Below, piece after piece: positions 24,145 to 31,834 of a stretch of 34,083 nt of DNA. Both the position numbers and the translations under genes were made by a program. This DNA comes from Acidaminococcus fermentans_A. GTDB lineage: Bacteria > Bacillota > Negativicutes > Acidaminococcales > Acidaminococcaceae. Position 1 is the stretch's first letter, and every line of letters starts with the position of its first letter. The notes under the pieces were generated by a model. The model saw only the letters and a program-made list of their open reading frames with translations, was not told where the DNA came from and did no database searches. The stretch lies in NCBI RefSeq assembly GCF_052216985.1, contig NZ_JBQOUY010000025.1, positions 1-34,083 of the forward strand, given 5' to 3'.

Positions 24145-25761
24145 TTATTCGGGCAAGTCAATCTTGCCGACAAAGCTGTAATAAATCTCAATGTCCTGCC
24201 TGCGGGTGCCGTTCTCATCATAGCTGCACTCATGCACCACAATTTTCTCGATCATTTCCCGCAAGAGAGTGGGGGTCAGTTCTTCAAAGGCAAGGTGCTT
24301 GCGGACAATGCCCATAAATTTCTCGGCGTTGACGGTAGCTGCCTGTGACTTGTCCAGTTCGGCTTGCAGGGCGGCGGCTCTCTTTTTCAGCTCCGCTTGC
24401 TCGGCTTCGTAGTCAGCCGACAGTTCCATGAAACGCTCATCGCTGATTTTGCCGTTTACATTGTCCTCATACAGCCGCTTGATAATGCGGCTGATTTCAG
24501 AAATGCGTTCCTGCGCCTGTTCAAGCTGCTTGATGGCTGCGGCGGTCTTTCGCTTGCCGCCGATCTCGTTCTGCTGGACAAGTAGTTTCACAAACCGGCT
24601 CTCATGCTTGGCTGCGTATTCGGTCACTTGCCGGAGATTTGCCAGGACACCAGCGGTCAACAGATCGGTGCGGATAAAGTGCGCCGTACAGTTGCGGGTG
24701 CGCTTCTTGTAGCTGCCGCAGATGTAGCAGTCCTGTTTGCGGTCTTTGTTCTGATACCGCTGCTGATACAGCACATGGCCGCAGTCGGCGCAGAACAAAA
24801 TCCCGGAGAACAGCCCCACTTCATCGTAGCGGTTCGGGCGTTTGCGCTGTTTGCGTAACTCCTGCACCCGTTCCCATGTTTCCTTGTCGATGATCGGCTC
24901 ATGGTGGTTCTCGAAAATGGCCTGCTTCTCGACGGGGTTCTCTATGCTGTGCTTGACCTTATAAGAAGGCTTTTCCGTTTTGAAGTTCACCAGACATCCG
25001 GTGTACTCTCGGTTTTCGAGGATATGAACGACGGTGTTGGTCGCCCATTTGCACTCATAGCCTGGGTGATAACGGCGGGTGCTGCCTGTCCGCTGATATT
25101 CCAGCGTCCCCGGCGTGGGGATTTGCTGCTCCGTCAGCATACGGGCAATCTTGGTCGGGCCGTTCCCGGCAAGGCAAAGCTGGTAAATCTGCTGCACCAC
25201 CGGGGCGGCTTCCTCGTCTATAATAAAATTCTCGTCCTCGTCCATCACATAGCCGTAAACCGGCTTGCTGGTAACAGGCTTGCCGCTCATGCCTTTTGAC
25301 TTTTTCACTGCCTTGATTTTCTTGCTCGTATCTCTCACCAGCCATTCATTGAACAGATTTCGCAGCGGGGTAAAATCGTTGTCCATGCCCTCGCTGGCAC
25401 TGTCCACATTATCGTTGACAGCGATAAAACGCACACCCTTTTGAGGGAACAGCATTTCCGTGTAAAACCCTACCTGCAAGTAGTTTCGCCCTAACCGGCT
25501 CATGTCCTTGACGATGACCGTACCCACTTTCCCGGCTTCAATGTCCGCAAGCATGGCTTGAAATCCGGGCCGCTGGAAGTTCGCGCCGGAAAAACCGTCG
25601 TCGGTGTACCAGCGCAGATTGGTAAAGCCGTTCTGTTTTGCGTAGGTTTCGAGTATCCTTTTTTGGTTCGATATGGAATTACTCTCGCCTTGCAATTCAT
25701 CCTCGTGGGACAATCTCGGATAAAGGGCGGTAATGAGGTTTTGGGTGGCTTGTCTTAACAT
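24145..25761 (-). CDS. Large serine recombinase (TnpX/TndX type)
   Basis: A 538-aa integrase/excisionase of the large serine family. The resolvase domain begins ALYPRLSHEDELQGES, with the nucleophile Ser at about residue 18, and includes GTVIVKDMSRLGRNYLQVG. The recombinase domain follows (YGYVMDEDENFIIDEEAAPV, then PGTLEYQRTG). A zinc ribbon is formed by CADCGH and CYICGS with a later cysteine, then a coiled-coil (about 400-470) and a C-terminal DUF4368-like end. It should cut and rejoin the element ends. GGAGG lies five bases before the ATG, and it is the gene nearest the element end, the usual position. Confidence 0.95.
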   Translation of the reverse strand: MLRQATQNLITALYPRLSHEDELQGESNSISNQKRILETYAKQNGFTNLRWYTDDGFSGANFQRPGFQAMLADIEAGKVGTVIVKDMSRLGRNYLQVGFYTEMLFPQKGVRFIAVNDNVDSASEGMDNDFTPLRNLFNEWLVRDTSKKIKAVKKSKGMSGKPVTSKPVYGYVMDEDENFIIDEEAAPVVQQIYQLCLAGNGPTKIARMLTEQQIPTPGTLEYQRTGSTRRYHPGYECKWATNTVVHILENREYTGCLVNFKTEKPSYKVKHSIENPVEKQAIFENHHEPIIDKETWERVQELRKQRKRPNRYDEVGLFSGILFCADCGHVLYQQRYQNKDRKQDCYICGSYKKRTRNCTAHFIRTDLLTAGVLANLRQVTEYAAKHESRFVKLLVQQNEIGGKRKTAAAIKQLEQAQERISEISRIIKRLYEDNVNGKISDERFMELSADYEAEQAELKKRAAALQAELDKSQAATVNAEKFMGIVRKHLAFEELTPTLLREMIEKIVVHECSYDENGTRRQDIEIYYSFVGKIDLPE

Positions 25762-25794
25762 AAAATCCTCCGTTTCCGACAGCCAGCCCCACTA

Positions 25795-25836
25795 TTCCGT
25801 GGTTTCATTGTACCACGGAACGGCGGGGGCTGTACA
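25795..25836 (-). promoter_or_regulatory. Recombinase promoter flanked by inverted repeat
   Basis: The -10 TACAAT (25807-25812) lies between the arms TTCCGTGGT (25795-25803) and ACCACGGAA (25812-25820). A weak -35 TGTACA (25831-25836) is 18 bases upstream. The repeat is well placed to act as an operator; outer AGCCCC/GGGGCT segments could extend it. Confidence 0.55.
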
Positions 25837-25935
25837 GCGGCAAAAGCGTTAAATTTGCTTCTTTACAGCTTTTCAATTTTCCGATTTTTATGGTATGGGT
25901 TGTCGTCCCATATTTGCAGTAGAAAAGTTCATAAC

Positions 25936-25970
25936 TCCGTGGTATACTCTGATTTAACAAAAAAATCAGA
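25936..25970 (+). promoter_or_regulatory. Promoter of the small plus-strand gene
   Basis: A -10 TATACT (25943-25948) is preceded by TCCGTGGTA, the same nine bases as at the recombinase -10. The -35 is poor (TAGAAA). A TCTGATTT/AAATCAGA hairpin (25948-25955 and 25963-25970) begins just after the -10. Confidence 0.5.
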
Positions 25971-25986
25971 AGTTAAAGGAGAAAAC

Positions 25987-26187
25987 ATGAAGTATACAAT
26001 AGATGAATTAACCGCGGCCAAAAGGCAAATTGATTCAACTCTGCACAAGCTAAGAGAAACAGTAAAAACATTTGAATCAAAGGATAATTCCGAGCGTTAT
26101 AAATCACAAATCACATTGGCAAAGAGAAGAATAAAAGCCTTTGAAATTGCAAATTATTTTATAGAGAATGAGATTAAGAATTGCTAA
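25987..26187 (+). CDS. Small helical protein of the element, 66 aa
   Basis: Not recognised by function. A charged, lysine-rich protein of two likely helices (TIDELTAAKRQIDSTLHKLR, then RYKSQITLAKRRIKAFEIAN). It is AT-rich against its neighbours and the only clear gene of the element on the plus strand. AAAGGAG lies five bases before the ATG. It sits beside the recombinase gene, divergent from it, and shares a promoter motif. A role in controlling excision is a guess. Confidence 0.7.
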   Translation: MKYTIDELTAAKRQIDSTLHKLRETVKTFESKDNSERYKSQITLAKRRIKAFEIANYFIENEIKNC

Positions 26188-26251
26188 AGCACTTCCGATT
26201 TTCGTTCCAGCGGTCATGCTCCCTGGCATGGCCGCTTTTCCATGCCCCGGT

Positions 26252-26446
26252 TCACGCCGGATAAGTCGGCTCCTGTGTAGCAGCGGCTTCCGCTTCCAGT
26301 ACCCGCGCCATTTTGTCGGCGGCTGTGGTTGTGGTGTCTTTCTTGAAATAGCCGGACACGACAAGGACGGAATTGCCCATGCGGATTTCCGTCACACAGT
26401 CAGGGCGGCGGGTGGTGCGGGTGTCGTGCTGCTTGTTATCTGCCAT
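26252..26446 (-). CDS. TnpW-like transposon protein
   Basis: A 64-aa protein with a short beta-rich centre (EIRMGNSVLVVSGYFKKD) and a helix ending DKMARVLEAE, fitting the TnpW type of small proteins found on Tn4451-like elements. Its role is unknown. AAAGGAG lies eight bases before the ATG at 26446. It follows the DnaC-like gene by 15 bases in the same direction. Confidence 0.68.
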   Translation of the reverse strand: MADNKQHDTRTTRRPDCVTEIRMGNSVLVVSGYFKKDTTTTAADKMARVLEAEAAATQEPTYPA

Positions 26447-26460
26447 AGGCAATACTCCTT

Positions 26461-27303
26461 TCAGTCGGTAATCAGTTTCTTCATGCTCTCCATTTTCCGC
26501 TTGGCGGTTTCCTGCCGGAAGTTGTCGCCGGTAAAGCGTACCGGGACGCACATGGAAAGCAGGCGGTCATAAATCCGGGAATGGGCGGTGTCCTCCGGGT
26601 TGTGCAGGTCGTCCAGCGTAAGGTTGGTCGTGACGATCAGCGGCTTGCCGCTGCGGTAACGGCTGTCAATCACATTGAACACCTGTTCCAGCCCGTATTC
26701 CGTCCCGCGTTCCATGCCGAAGTCGTCAAGGATCAGCAGCGGATAACGACAAAGGCGGGAAATGTACTCGTTGCGCCCCTCAAAGCTGGCGGCAAGGTCA
26801 TTGAGGATAAGAGCAAAGTTCGTCATGCGGACGGGGATTTCTTTCTCCATGAGGGCGTTTGCGATACAGCCTGCAAGGTAGCTTTTGCCGGTGCCTACGC
26901 CGCCCCAGAACAGGCAGCCGATATTGTCTGTCCGCATATCTTCCCAATGCTCCACATACCGGCGGGCAAGCCCGGTCTGCGGGTTCCTGCCGTTGTCGTT
27001 CTCAAAAGTCCAGTCCCGCATGGTGGGGTCGGTAAAGCCCCGGCGTTTCAGTTCTTCCACGGTGTCAAGGTGTCTGCGCCGCTTTTCGGCGGCTTCCCGT
27101 TCCTCGCGGGCGGTTCTCTGGCAGTCGCACTCTGCCGGGTGGCGGTCGCGCCCGAAGATAGCGGCCTTATCCGGCGCAAAATAGGCTTCTTTCGGCTTGC
27201 GGCACTTGCCGCAGTACAGTAAACCGTCCTCGCCGGTGTAGTCCTCCGGCTCCGGGATGGTGGTCGTCATATTCTCCAAAACCGCGTTGATTTCATTCTT
27301 CAT
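26461..27303 (-). CDS. DnaC/IstB-like ATP-binding protein
   Basis: A 280-aa AAA+ ATPase like helicase loaders. The N-terminal part has a probable zinc site (CGKCRKPKEAYF with CDCQ). Walker A is FWGGVGTGKSYLAG, Walker B is LLILDDFG, and a sensor-type segment LIVTTNLTLDDL follows. It probably loads the host replicative helicase at the element's own origin. The start at 27303 has AGGAGG ten bases upstream and overlaps the RepA-like stop by four bases, so the two are translated together. Confidence 0.9.
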   Translation of the reverse strand: MKNEINAVLENMTTTIPEPEDYTGEDGLLYCGKCRKPKEAYFAPDKAAIFGRDRHPAECDCQRTAREEREAAEKRRRHLDTVEELKRRGFTDPTMRDWTFENDNGRNPQTGLARRYVEHWEDMRTDNIGCLFWGGVGTGKSYLAGCIANALMEKEIPVRMTNFALILNDLAASFEGRNEYISRLCRYPLLILDDFGMERGTEYGLEQVFNVIDSRYRSGKPLIVTTNLTLDDLHNPEDTAHSRIYDRLLSMCVPVRFTGDNFRQETAKRKMESMKKLITD

Positions 27304-28094
27304 AAACTCTCGCCCTCCTTGCATGAGTAGTCTGGTATGCCCTTTTTAGGGGCTTCCTTTTTGTCGTTCCCCGCCCATATCCGCAGGGCGGCGGCATAGT
27401 TCTGGTAGCTTTTCCCGTTGGCGGCAAGGTAGCGGCTCATTTCCTCGATGAACCGTTCCAGCCTGTCAGGGTACTCTGCCTGCAACTCGTCGTATTCGGT
27501 CTGTGACAGAAAAATATTTCCATATCGGCCATAGGGCGCGGACGGCCCCCCACTCACTCCCTTTGTTTGGCTCTCTGTAAGGTTGTTTATAGTAGTTTGG
27601 TTAGGGGACGGTTTTCCGACCATCATAAGGTCGGTTTTCTGACCATCAGTAGGACGGTTTTCCGGCTCTATGAGGGGCGGACTTCCGGCCATCAGTTGGT
27701 CTGAAAACTGTACCTGTGGCACTGGCGGTACTTTGACATAAAGCCGGTTCGGTGCGGAGAAGCCGCCCCGTTCCCGTTCCAACAGCCCCGCCGTGTCCAG
27801 TTCATTAAGCGCCCCCTTGATGGTGGTGCTGCCTTTATCCAGTATTTCTGCTATCTCCGCGATGGGATAGATAATATAAATCCTGCCCTCGTCGTCCAGC
27901 CACTTGTTTTTCTGGGAGAGGGTGGAACGGTCTAACAGCAGCGAATACAGCAGCTTGGCGGTCTGTGAAATCTCCATTTTCAGCAGGAAACGGGGATACG
28001 GCAGATAGGCGGGCAGCCGCGTGTCTGCCCTGATATAATCAGCGATAGGATCACCTCCCTGTGTTCGGGTTGATTTTGGCGTATTGTCACGCAT
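27300..28094 (-). CDS. Replication initiator, RepA N-terminal type
   Basis: A 264-aa protein. The N-terminal domain matches RepA-type initiators of Firmicutes plasmids and elements: RADTRLPAYLPYPRFLLKM, SQTAKLLYSLLLDRSTLSQK and a winged helix with IAEILDKGSTTIKGALNEL. A variable linker with three PSNxT/TDL-like stretches leads to a C-terminal segment ending MSRYLAANGKSYQNYAAALR. It likely lets the excised circle replicate. The start at 28094 (MRDNTPKS) lacks a clear ribosome site; the frame continues upstream to 28151 without typical sequence. Confidence 0.87.
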   Translation of the reverse strand: MRDNTPKSTRTQGGDPIADYIRADTRLPAYLPYPRFLLKMEISQTAKLLYSLLLDRSTLSQKNKWLDDEGRIYIIYPIAEIAEILDKGSTTIKGALNELDTAGLLERERGGFSAPNRLYVKVPPVPQVQFSDQLMAGSPPLIEPENRPTDGQKTDLMMVGKPSPNQTTINNLTESQTKGVSGGPSAPYGRYGNIFLSQTEYDELQAEYPDRLERFIEEMSRYLAANGKSYQNYAAALRIWAGNDKKEAPKKGIPDYSCKEGESL

Positions 28095-28166
28095 TAAAAC
28101 GCCGTTTCCGGGGGAAAAGGATAAATGTATCGCGTACCCTTTGACACCCACGAAAAAAGCCTTGAT

Positions 28167-28553
28167 TTATGCGGGTTTGAAAGGCTCTAAAGCGTGACAT
28201 CTCTGCCTTTGTTTCCGCTTTCTCTCGGCGGCTTTGATTTTCTTCATGCGCCCGGCGCAGTCGGGGCAGTATTTTCCCCGGTTGGATTTGGGGACAAAGG
28301 CCGCCCCGCAGACGGCACACCGTTTCCGGCTTCCCCGGCACAAGAGGGCTGCGGCCAGCTCCCCGTCAAGGGGCAGGACAGCCACACGGAACCAGTGGCA
28401 CATGAGGGAAAAGGAAATGCTCTGGACGCACACGCAAGGCTCCCCGTCGTCCAATAGCAGGCAGTTCCCCTCATCGTAGTTACAGCACTCATGTACCAGC
28501 CGCCGCGCCCGCCGGTGCTGGCGGTAGTCCATGTGGGGCAGGTTATCGCTCAT
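28167..28553 (-). CDS. Cysteine-rich VLP-type protein
   Basis: A 128-aa protein with an N-terminal cysteine-rich part (LVHECCNYDEGNCLLLDDGE, then CVCVQ) and a C-terminal zinc ribbon (CAVCGAAFVP, CPDCAGR) ending in a basic helix KAAERKRKQRQR. This fits the cysteine-rich VLP domain proteins found next to MobA/MobL relaxases. Function unknown; nucleic acid binding is plausible. GGAG lies seven bases before the ATG, and it overlaps the relaxase gene by 11 bases. Confidence 0.85.
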   Translation of the reverse strand: MSDNLPHMDYRQHRRARRLVHECCNYDEGNCLLLDDGEPCVCVQSISFSLMCHWFRVAVLPLDGELAAALLCRGSRKRCAVCGAAFVPKSNRGKYCPDCAGRMKKIKAAERKRKQRQRCHALEPFKPA

Positions 28554-30168
28554 GGCTCTGCTCCTTTCTGCGGTGCGGCTCGTCCCGGCGCAAAATCTGG
28601 TCGATGTTCCGCTTGACGGTCTGCAACTCCTTGAACCGCTGTTTCTGTTCGTGATAGGTGTTATACAGGCCGTCTTTCTCGGAGATAAGCTGCTCGATCT
28701 CGGCCTGCAACGCTTTCCGGGCGGGCAGCTTGGTAATGCCATGCGCCTTGAAATACCGGGCTGCTGCGTCGGCTATGATAAAATCGCTCTCATGGGCCTG
28801 CCGGTATGCGGCGCGGGCTTTCTCGGATTTCTGTGCCCGCAGCCCGTCGCGGGCGGCCTTGGTCTGGGCGTAGGCCAACACCTGCCGCTGCAACTTCTTT
28901 TTCCCTTGCAGCTTCGTTTCCAGTGCTTTCAGTTCGCCGCTGGTCTGGCGCATTTTCTGATAGGCGGTGTCAACGGCGGCTTCTAACTGCTCCGGGGAAG
29001 TAAAGCCGTATTGCTGGTAGACGGACAGCGTTTTGGCGGCCTGCTTCAGATTGTGTATCTTCGCCCAGCGTTCATAGCCCCGGCCTTTGCCCTCGGCCAT
29101 TTTCTGCTCAATGTCCACAAGCCGCTGCACTCCGTCCTGTTTCGGGGCGGCTATCTCGGCTCTGGCAACCTGCAAGCGGTCTTTTATGGTGCGTGGGGGA
29201 TCGGGGGATCTGGCTGGCGCTTCGGCTGCTCTGGCGGCGTTTTGCTCTAAAACGGCAAAGACAGCGGCGCGGTCAAAATCGTCGCCCAGCTTCCGGGCGG
29301 TAATTGGCTTTGTCCTGTCCGGCGTGAGGTAGGAAAGCCGCCCCCGGCTCTCCTTGACGGTCACACCCTCCTGCAGCAACAGAGAGGAAAACTCGTCAAA
29401 GCTGGCGGCGGTGGCAAGGGCTTTCCGTAGGGTCTGCCGCAGCTTCTCCTTGTTCGTTTCAAACTTGGTCTGCCGGGGCGTGATACTATCGGCAATCATG
29501 GGGGCGTTCTGCTTGTCCAGCGCGGCCTGTCCCTTTTTCTGCGCCCAATACTCCCGGTCGGTGACGCGGTTCTTGCTGCCGTTCAAGAGGTCGATTTGAT
29601 AAAGCCCCTCCCGGTGGCACATCTCCATGACTTCGGATTTGAAGTAGCGCAGGGCAGCGTCGGTACATCGGTGCTTGCAGCCGACTTTCGTATCGGCCGG
29701 CCTGTCCATGTAGGGCAGGAACGGCACTTCCTCAATCCGCAGGCTGTTTATGACGATATGCACATGAATGTTGCCGCTGTGGTTATGCCCGTCCGGGTGG
29801 GTGCAGACAAGGGCCTGGTGGCCGGGAAAATGCTCTTTACAGAATTGTTCCCCCAACGCCTGCGCCCGGTCTACGGTCAGGCCGTTGTCCGGCCCGTCCC
29901 GCGGGTCAAAGCTGATGATGTAGTGGTGGCTTTTCACATCTTCCCGCCGCTGGTTTTTCTGATAGCGGAGATTGGCCCGCATACACGCAACGGCAAAATC
30001 CTCCCCGTCGCAGTTCAGCGTGGACAGCCGGTAGTCCTCGCGGGGGATAAGCCTGCCGGTTTCATCAAGGACGGGCTTCATGGTAAACTCGTCATGCTCA
30101 AAGAGAAGATATTGCTCGGCGGCTCCGTAGTCGGCGTTTTTAGAGTTGATATGCTTGAGTGTTGCCAA
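28543..30168 (-). CDS. MobA/MobL-family relaxase
   Basis: About 541 aa. The relaxase domain starts ATLKHINSKNADYGAAEQYL and holds the HUH metal motif in HNHSGNIHVHIVINSLR (about residue 135), with VKSHHYIISFDPRD before it. A long helical, coiled-coil C-terminal half follows (from about 250). It should nick oriT and lead the single strand into a recipient through a helper's secretion system. The start is probably the TTG at 30168, which has AGGTGA five bases upstream and gives the usual MATLKHINS start; a GTG at 30177 is the alternative. It begins inside the end of mobC. Confidence 0.92.
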   Translation of the reverse strand: MATLKHINSKNADYGAAEQYLLFEHDEFTMKPVLDETGRLIPREDYRLSTLNCDGEDFAVACMRANLRYQKNQRREDVKSHHYIISFDPRDGPDNGLTVDRAQALGEQFCKEHFPGHQALVCTHPDGHNHSGNIHVHIVINSLRIEEVPFLPYMDRPADTKVGCKHRCTDAALRYFKSEVMEMCHREGLYQIDLLNGSKNRVTDREYWAQKKGQAALDKQNAPMIADSITPRQTKFETNKEKLRQTLRKALATAASFDEFSSLLLQEGVTVKESRGRLSYLTPDRTKPITARKLGDDFDRAAVFAVLEQNAARAAEAPARSPDPPRTIKDRLQVARAEIAAPKQDGVQRLVDIEQKMAEGKGRGYERWAKIHNLKQAAKTLSVYQQYGFTSPEQLEAAVDTAYQKMRQTSGELKALETKLQGKKKLQRQVLAYAQTKAARDGLRAQKSEKARAAYRQAHESDFIIADAAARYFKAHGITKLPARKALQAEIEQLISEKDGLYNTYHEQKQRFKELQTVKRNIDQILRRDEPHRRKEQSHER

Positions 30169-30538
30169 CCGCGTCACCTACTTTCTTGAGGACTTCATAC
30201 TTGAGGACGGCAAGGTCGGATATGGCGGCGCGTACCTCGCCGGAAAGGGTGTTGTAGGGTACGCCGTATTCGTTCAGATACCGGGCAATCTGATTGAGGT
30301 TGCCGCCGATCCTGCCGTACTCGGCTGTCAGCTTCCCGACAGCGGAAAGCAACTCGTCATTGACCGACGACACATGGACAACCGGGCGTATGGTCGCCCG
30401 CCGTATCGCCTGCCGGAGAAATTCGGACTGGCTGATACCATAGGGCGCAAGCCGCGCTGTGAAGTCGGCATACTCATCTTCGGACAGCCGGGTTTTCACA
30501 ACGCGGCTGCGGTGGGGCGTGTTGTATTTCTTTCGCAT
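30140..30538 (-). CDS. mobC: MobC-like relaxosome protein
   Basis: A 132-aa accessory protein that helps the relaxase open oriT. The N-terminus is basic, followed by a ribbon-helix-helix-like region (VVKTRLSEDEYADFTARL, SQSEFLRQAIR) and the MobC signature GRIGGNLNQIARYLNEYG. AAGGAGG precedes the ATG at 30538. It overlaps the relaxase gene start and lies directly downstream of oriT. Confidence 0.9.
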   Translation of the reverse strand: MRKKYNTPHRSRVVKTRLSEDEYADFTARLAPYGISQSEFLRQAIRRATIRPVVHVSSVNDELLSAVGKLTAEYGRIGGNLNQIARYLNEYGVPYNTLSGEVRAAISDLAVLKYEVLKKVGDAVGNTQAYQL

Positions 30539-30557
30539 GGTGTGACCTCCTTTCTCG

Positions 30558-30601
30558 CCCGTAAGGGCGCATGAGCAGGGTTTGGGGAAGGCACTCCCCA
30601 A
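30558..30601 (-). other. Origin of transfer (oriT), MOBQ type
   Basis: On the minus strand TGCGCCCTTACGGG (30571-30558) matches the core nick region known from pSK41/pGO1 and close to RSF1010. The expected nick is after TGCG, between 30568 and 30567. An inverted repeat TTGGGGA/TCCCCAA (30582-30588 and 30595-30601) lies ten bases upstream, as in known MOBQ origins. It sits 20 bases before mobC. The relaxase family fits this type of site. The rest of the interval to 30960 shows further short repeats but no gene. Confidence 0.78.
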
Positions 30602-30962
30602 CAAGTTTCCCGCGAGGGGCAAAACTGCAGAATTGCGGATTTTGGCACCGTGGTAGAAACTTGCTCTCCGTGACTGCAAACTTTCTCTCACTTCCGTCCG
30701 CCACTTTTTTGGAAAACTGCAACCACAAAAGTTTGTTTCTCTTTTTCTGCTACTACTAATCCTGTAAAGGGCATTCCTGCCCGCTTTCGCTAAAATGACA
30801 CCGGACGCAGTGGTTTCTACCCGGTGTTGGAGAAATCCTTTCTCTTTGCCCTCTACTACGGGTAAATGCTCCAAATGCCAAACACCAGGGCAGAAAAATT
30901 CCCTCCTCGCTTACTACTACAACCGGCAGGGGGCAAAATGGCCGGGAGCGGAGCCGGACAAC

Positions 30963-31000
30963 AAAAAAAGCAGTAAATCTTTTTCAAGACTTACTGCTTT
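30963..31000 (-). terminator. Terminator after the sigma/HTH pair
   Basis: AAAGCAGTAA (30967-30976) pairs with TTACTGCTTT (30991-31000), extended by TCT/AGA after one mismatch. Seven A on the plus strand (30963-30969) give a T-tract on the minus strand. It lies 36 bases past the HTH gene stop. Confidence 0.82.
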
Positions 31001-31035
31001 CGCTGGCCGCGTCGGTGGCGGCTGGTATTCAGTTT

Positions 31036-31248
31036 TTATGACTTGTCCGGTGGTTCGTCAAGCCGGAACTTGAATTGACAGTCAATTAACCGCTGCTTTA
31101 CATAGTCCTCCACCTCGGCGTTGACCTGCCCGTTCACTTTTGAGAAATAGCGGATATATCCGGCGTAGTGGAGCAGGACAGCGTTCACGGCTTCTGGGTC
31201 GCCCTCACGGGCTTTGAGGATTGTTTCATAGGGGAGAAGTCTACTCAT
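31036..31248 (-). CDS. HTH protein like Tn916 Orf8
   Basis: A 70-aa protein of the small helix-turn-helix type encoded on Tn916-like elements (LPYETILKAREGDPEAVNAV, LLHYAGYIRYFSK, ending in VEDYVKQRLIDCQFKFRL). Such proteins are thought to help the paired sigma factor. Its start overlaps the end of the sigma gene by eight bases, so both are translated together. Confidence 0.85.
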   Translation of the reverse strand: MSRLLPYETILKAREGDPEAVNAVLLHYAGYIRYFSKVNGQVNAEVEDYVKQRLIDCQFKFRLDEPPDKS

Positions 31249-31663
31249 ACCGGCTCACCCCCATTTCTTCGCGTAGCCGCTGCAAGGCAAGCTGGATATG
31301 CCGCCCCGCTGTGCTGCGTGACCGGCCAATACACGCGCCGATCACGCGCTGCGGCTGGCGCAGAAAGTAATAGCGCAGGATTTCTTCCCGCGTCTGCTCC
31401 GGCAAAACAGAGATCGCGTCGGCAAGGGCGGCGTTGCAGAGCAGGACGGTCTGACCGCAGACGGTAAATGGGTATTCCTCGTCCGGCTCCGACGCGGCAA
31501 ACTGGACAAACTTCTCGTTCATCAGATAGTCAAGGGAAACTTGCCGTTCCCATTGCCGTTTAAGCTTCAAAATCTTGTCCAAGGCGGCACAGCGGATAAC
31601 AGTCTTGCAAAAGGCGTTGTACCTGCGCTGGATATATTCTTGATAGGCTATCTGGTCGGTCAT
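31241..31663 (-). CDS. Sigma-70-like factor of the element (Orf7 type)
   Basis: A 140-aa small sigma-like protein. The C-terminal region 4 type helix-turn-helix is seen in EQTREEILRYYFLRQPQRVI followed by CIGRSRSTAGRHIQLALQRL. The N-terminal part carries a short region 2-like segment. In Tn916-type elements the orf7 protein activates transfer and excision genes. AAAGGGG lies seven bases before the ATG. Its targets on this element are unknown. Confidence 0.85.
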   Translation of the reverse strand: MTDQIAYQEYIQRRYNAFCKTVIRCAALDKILKLKRQWERQVSLDYLMNEKFVQFAASEPDEEYPFTVCGQTVLLCNAALADAISVLPEQTREEILRYYFLRQPQRVIGACIGRSRSTAGRHIQLALQRLREEMGVSRYE

Positions 31664-31752
31664 GGAAATTCCCCTTTCTGAATAATAGTGCGGGGCGGTG
31701 GCACTTCTTGCTGTCGCCCCTTGATTGCCTACCAGCAAAGGCGGGCGGGGCT

Positions 31753-31794
31753 GTCAACGGCTGCGCATATGCGCCGTTCATCTTGACCGTTGAC
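31753..31794. repeat. Nested inverted repeats upstream of the sigma gene
   Basis: Outer arms GTCAACGG (31753-31760) and CCGTTGAC (31787-31794), with the perfect palindrome GCGCATATGCGC (31763-31774) inside. On the minus strand TTGACA at its edge may be a -35 box, but no convincing -10 follows. The GC-rich element backbone gives way to AT-rich sequence about 30 bases further right. Confidence 0.5.
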
Positions 31795-31834
31795 TGGCTC
31801 GGCTGGGTTTGCTATTTACCCGACAAACTTGAAT

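Noticed and set aside
30539..30874. Longer MobC starting near 30874
   Set aside because: The extra part spans oriT and its repeats; the ATG at 30538 has a strong ribosome site and matches the family start.
30795..31073. A 92-codon plus-strand frame between mobC and the HTH gene
   Set aside because: No ribosome site, it runs through the terminator of the HTH gene, and composition is not protein-like.
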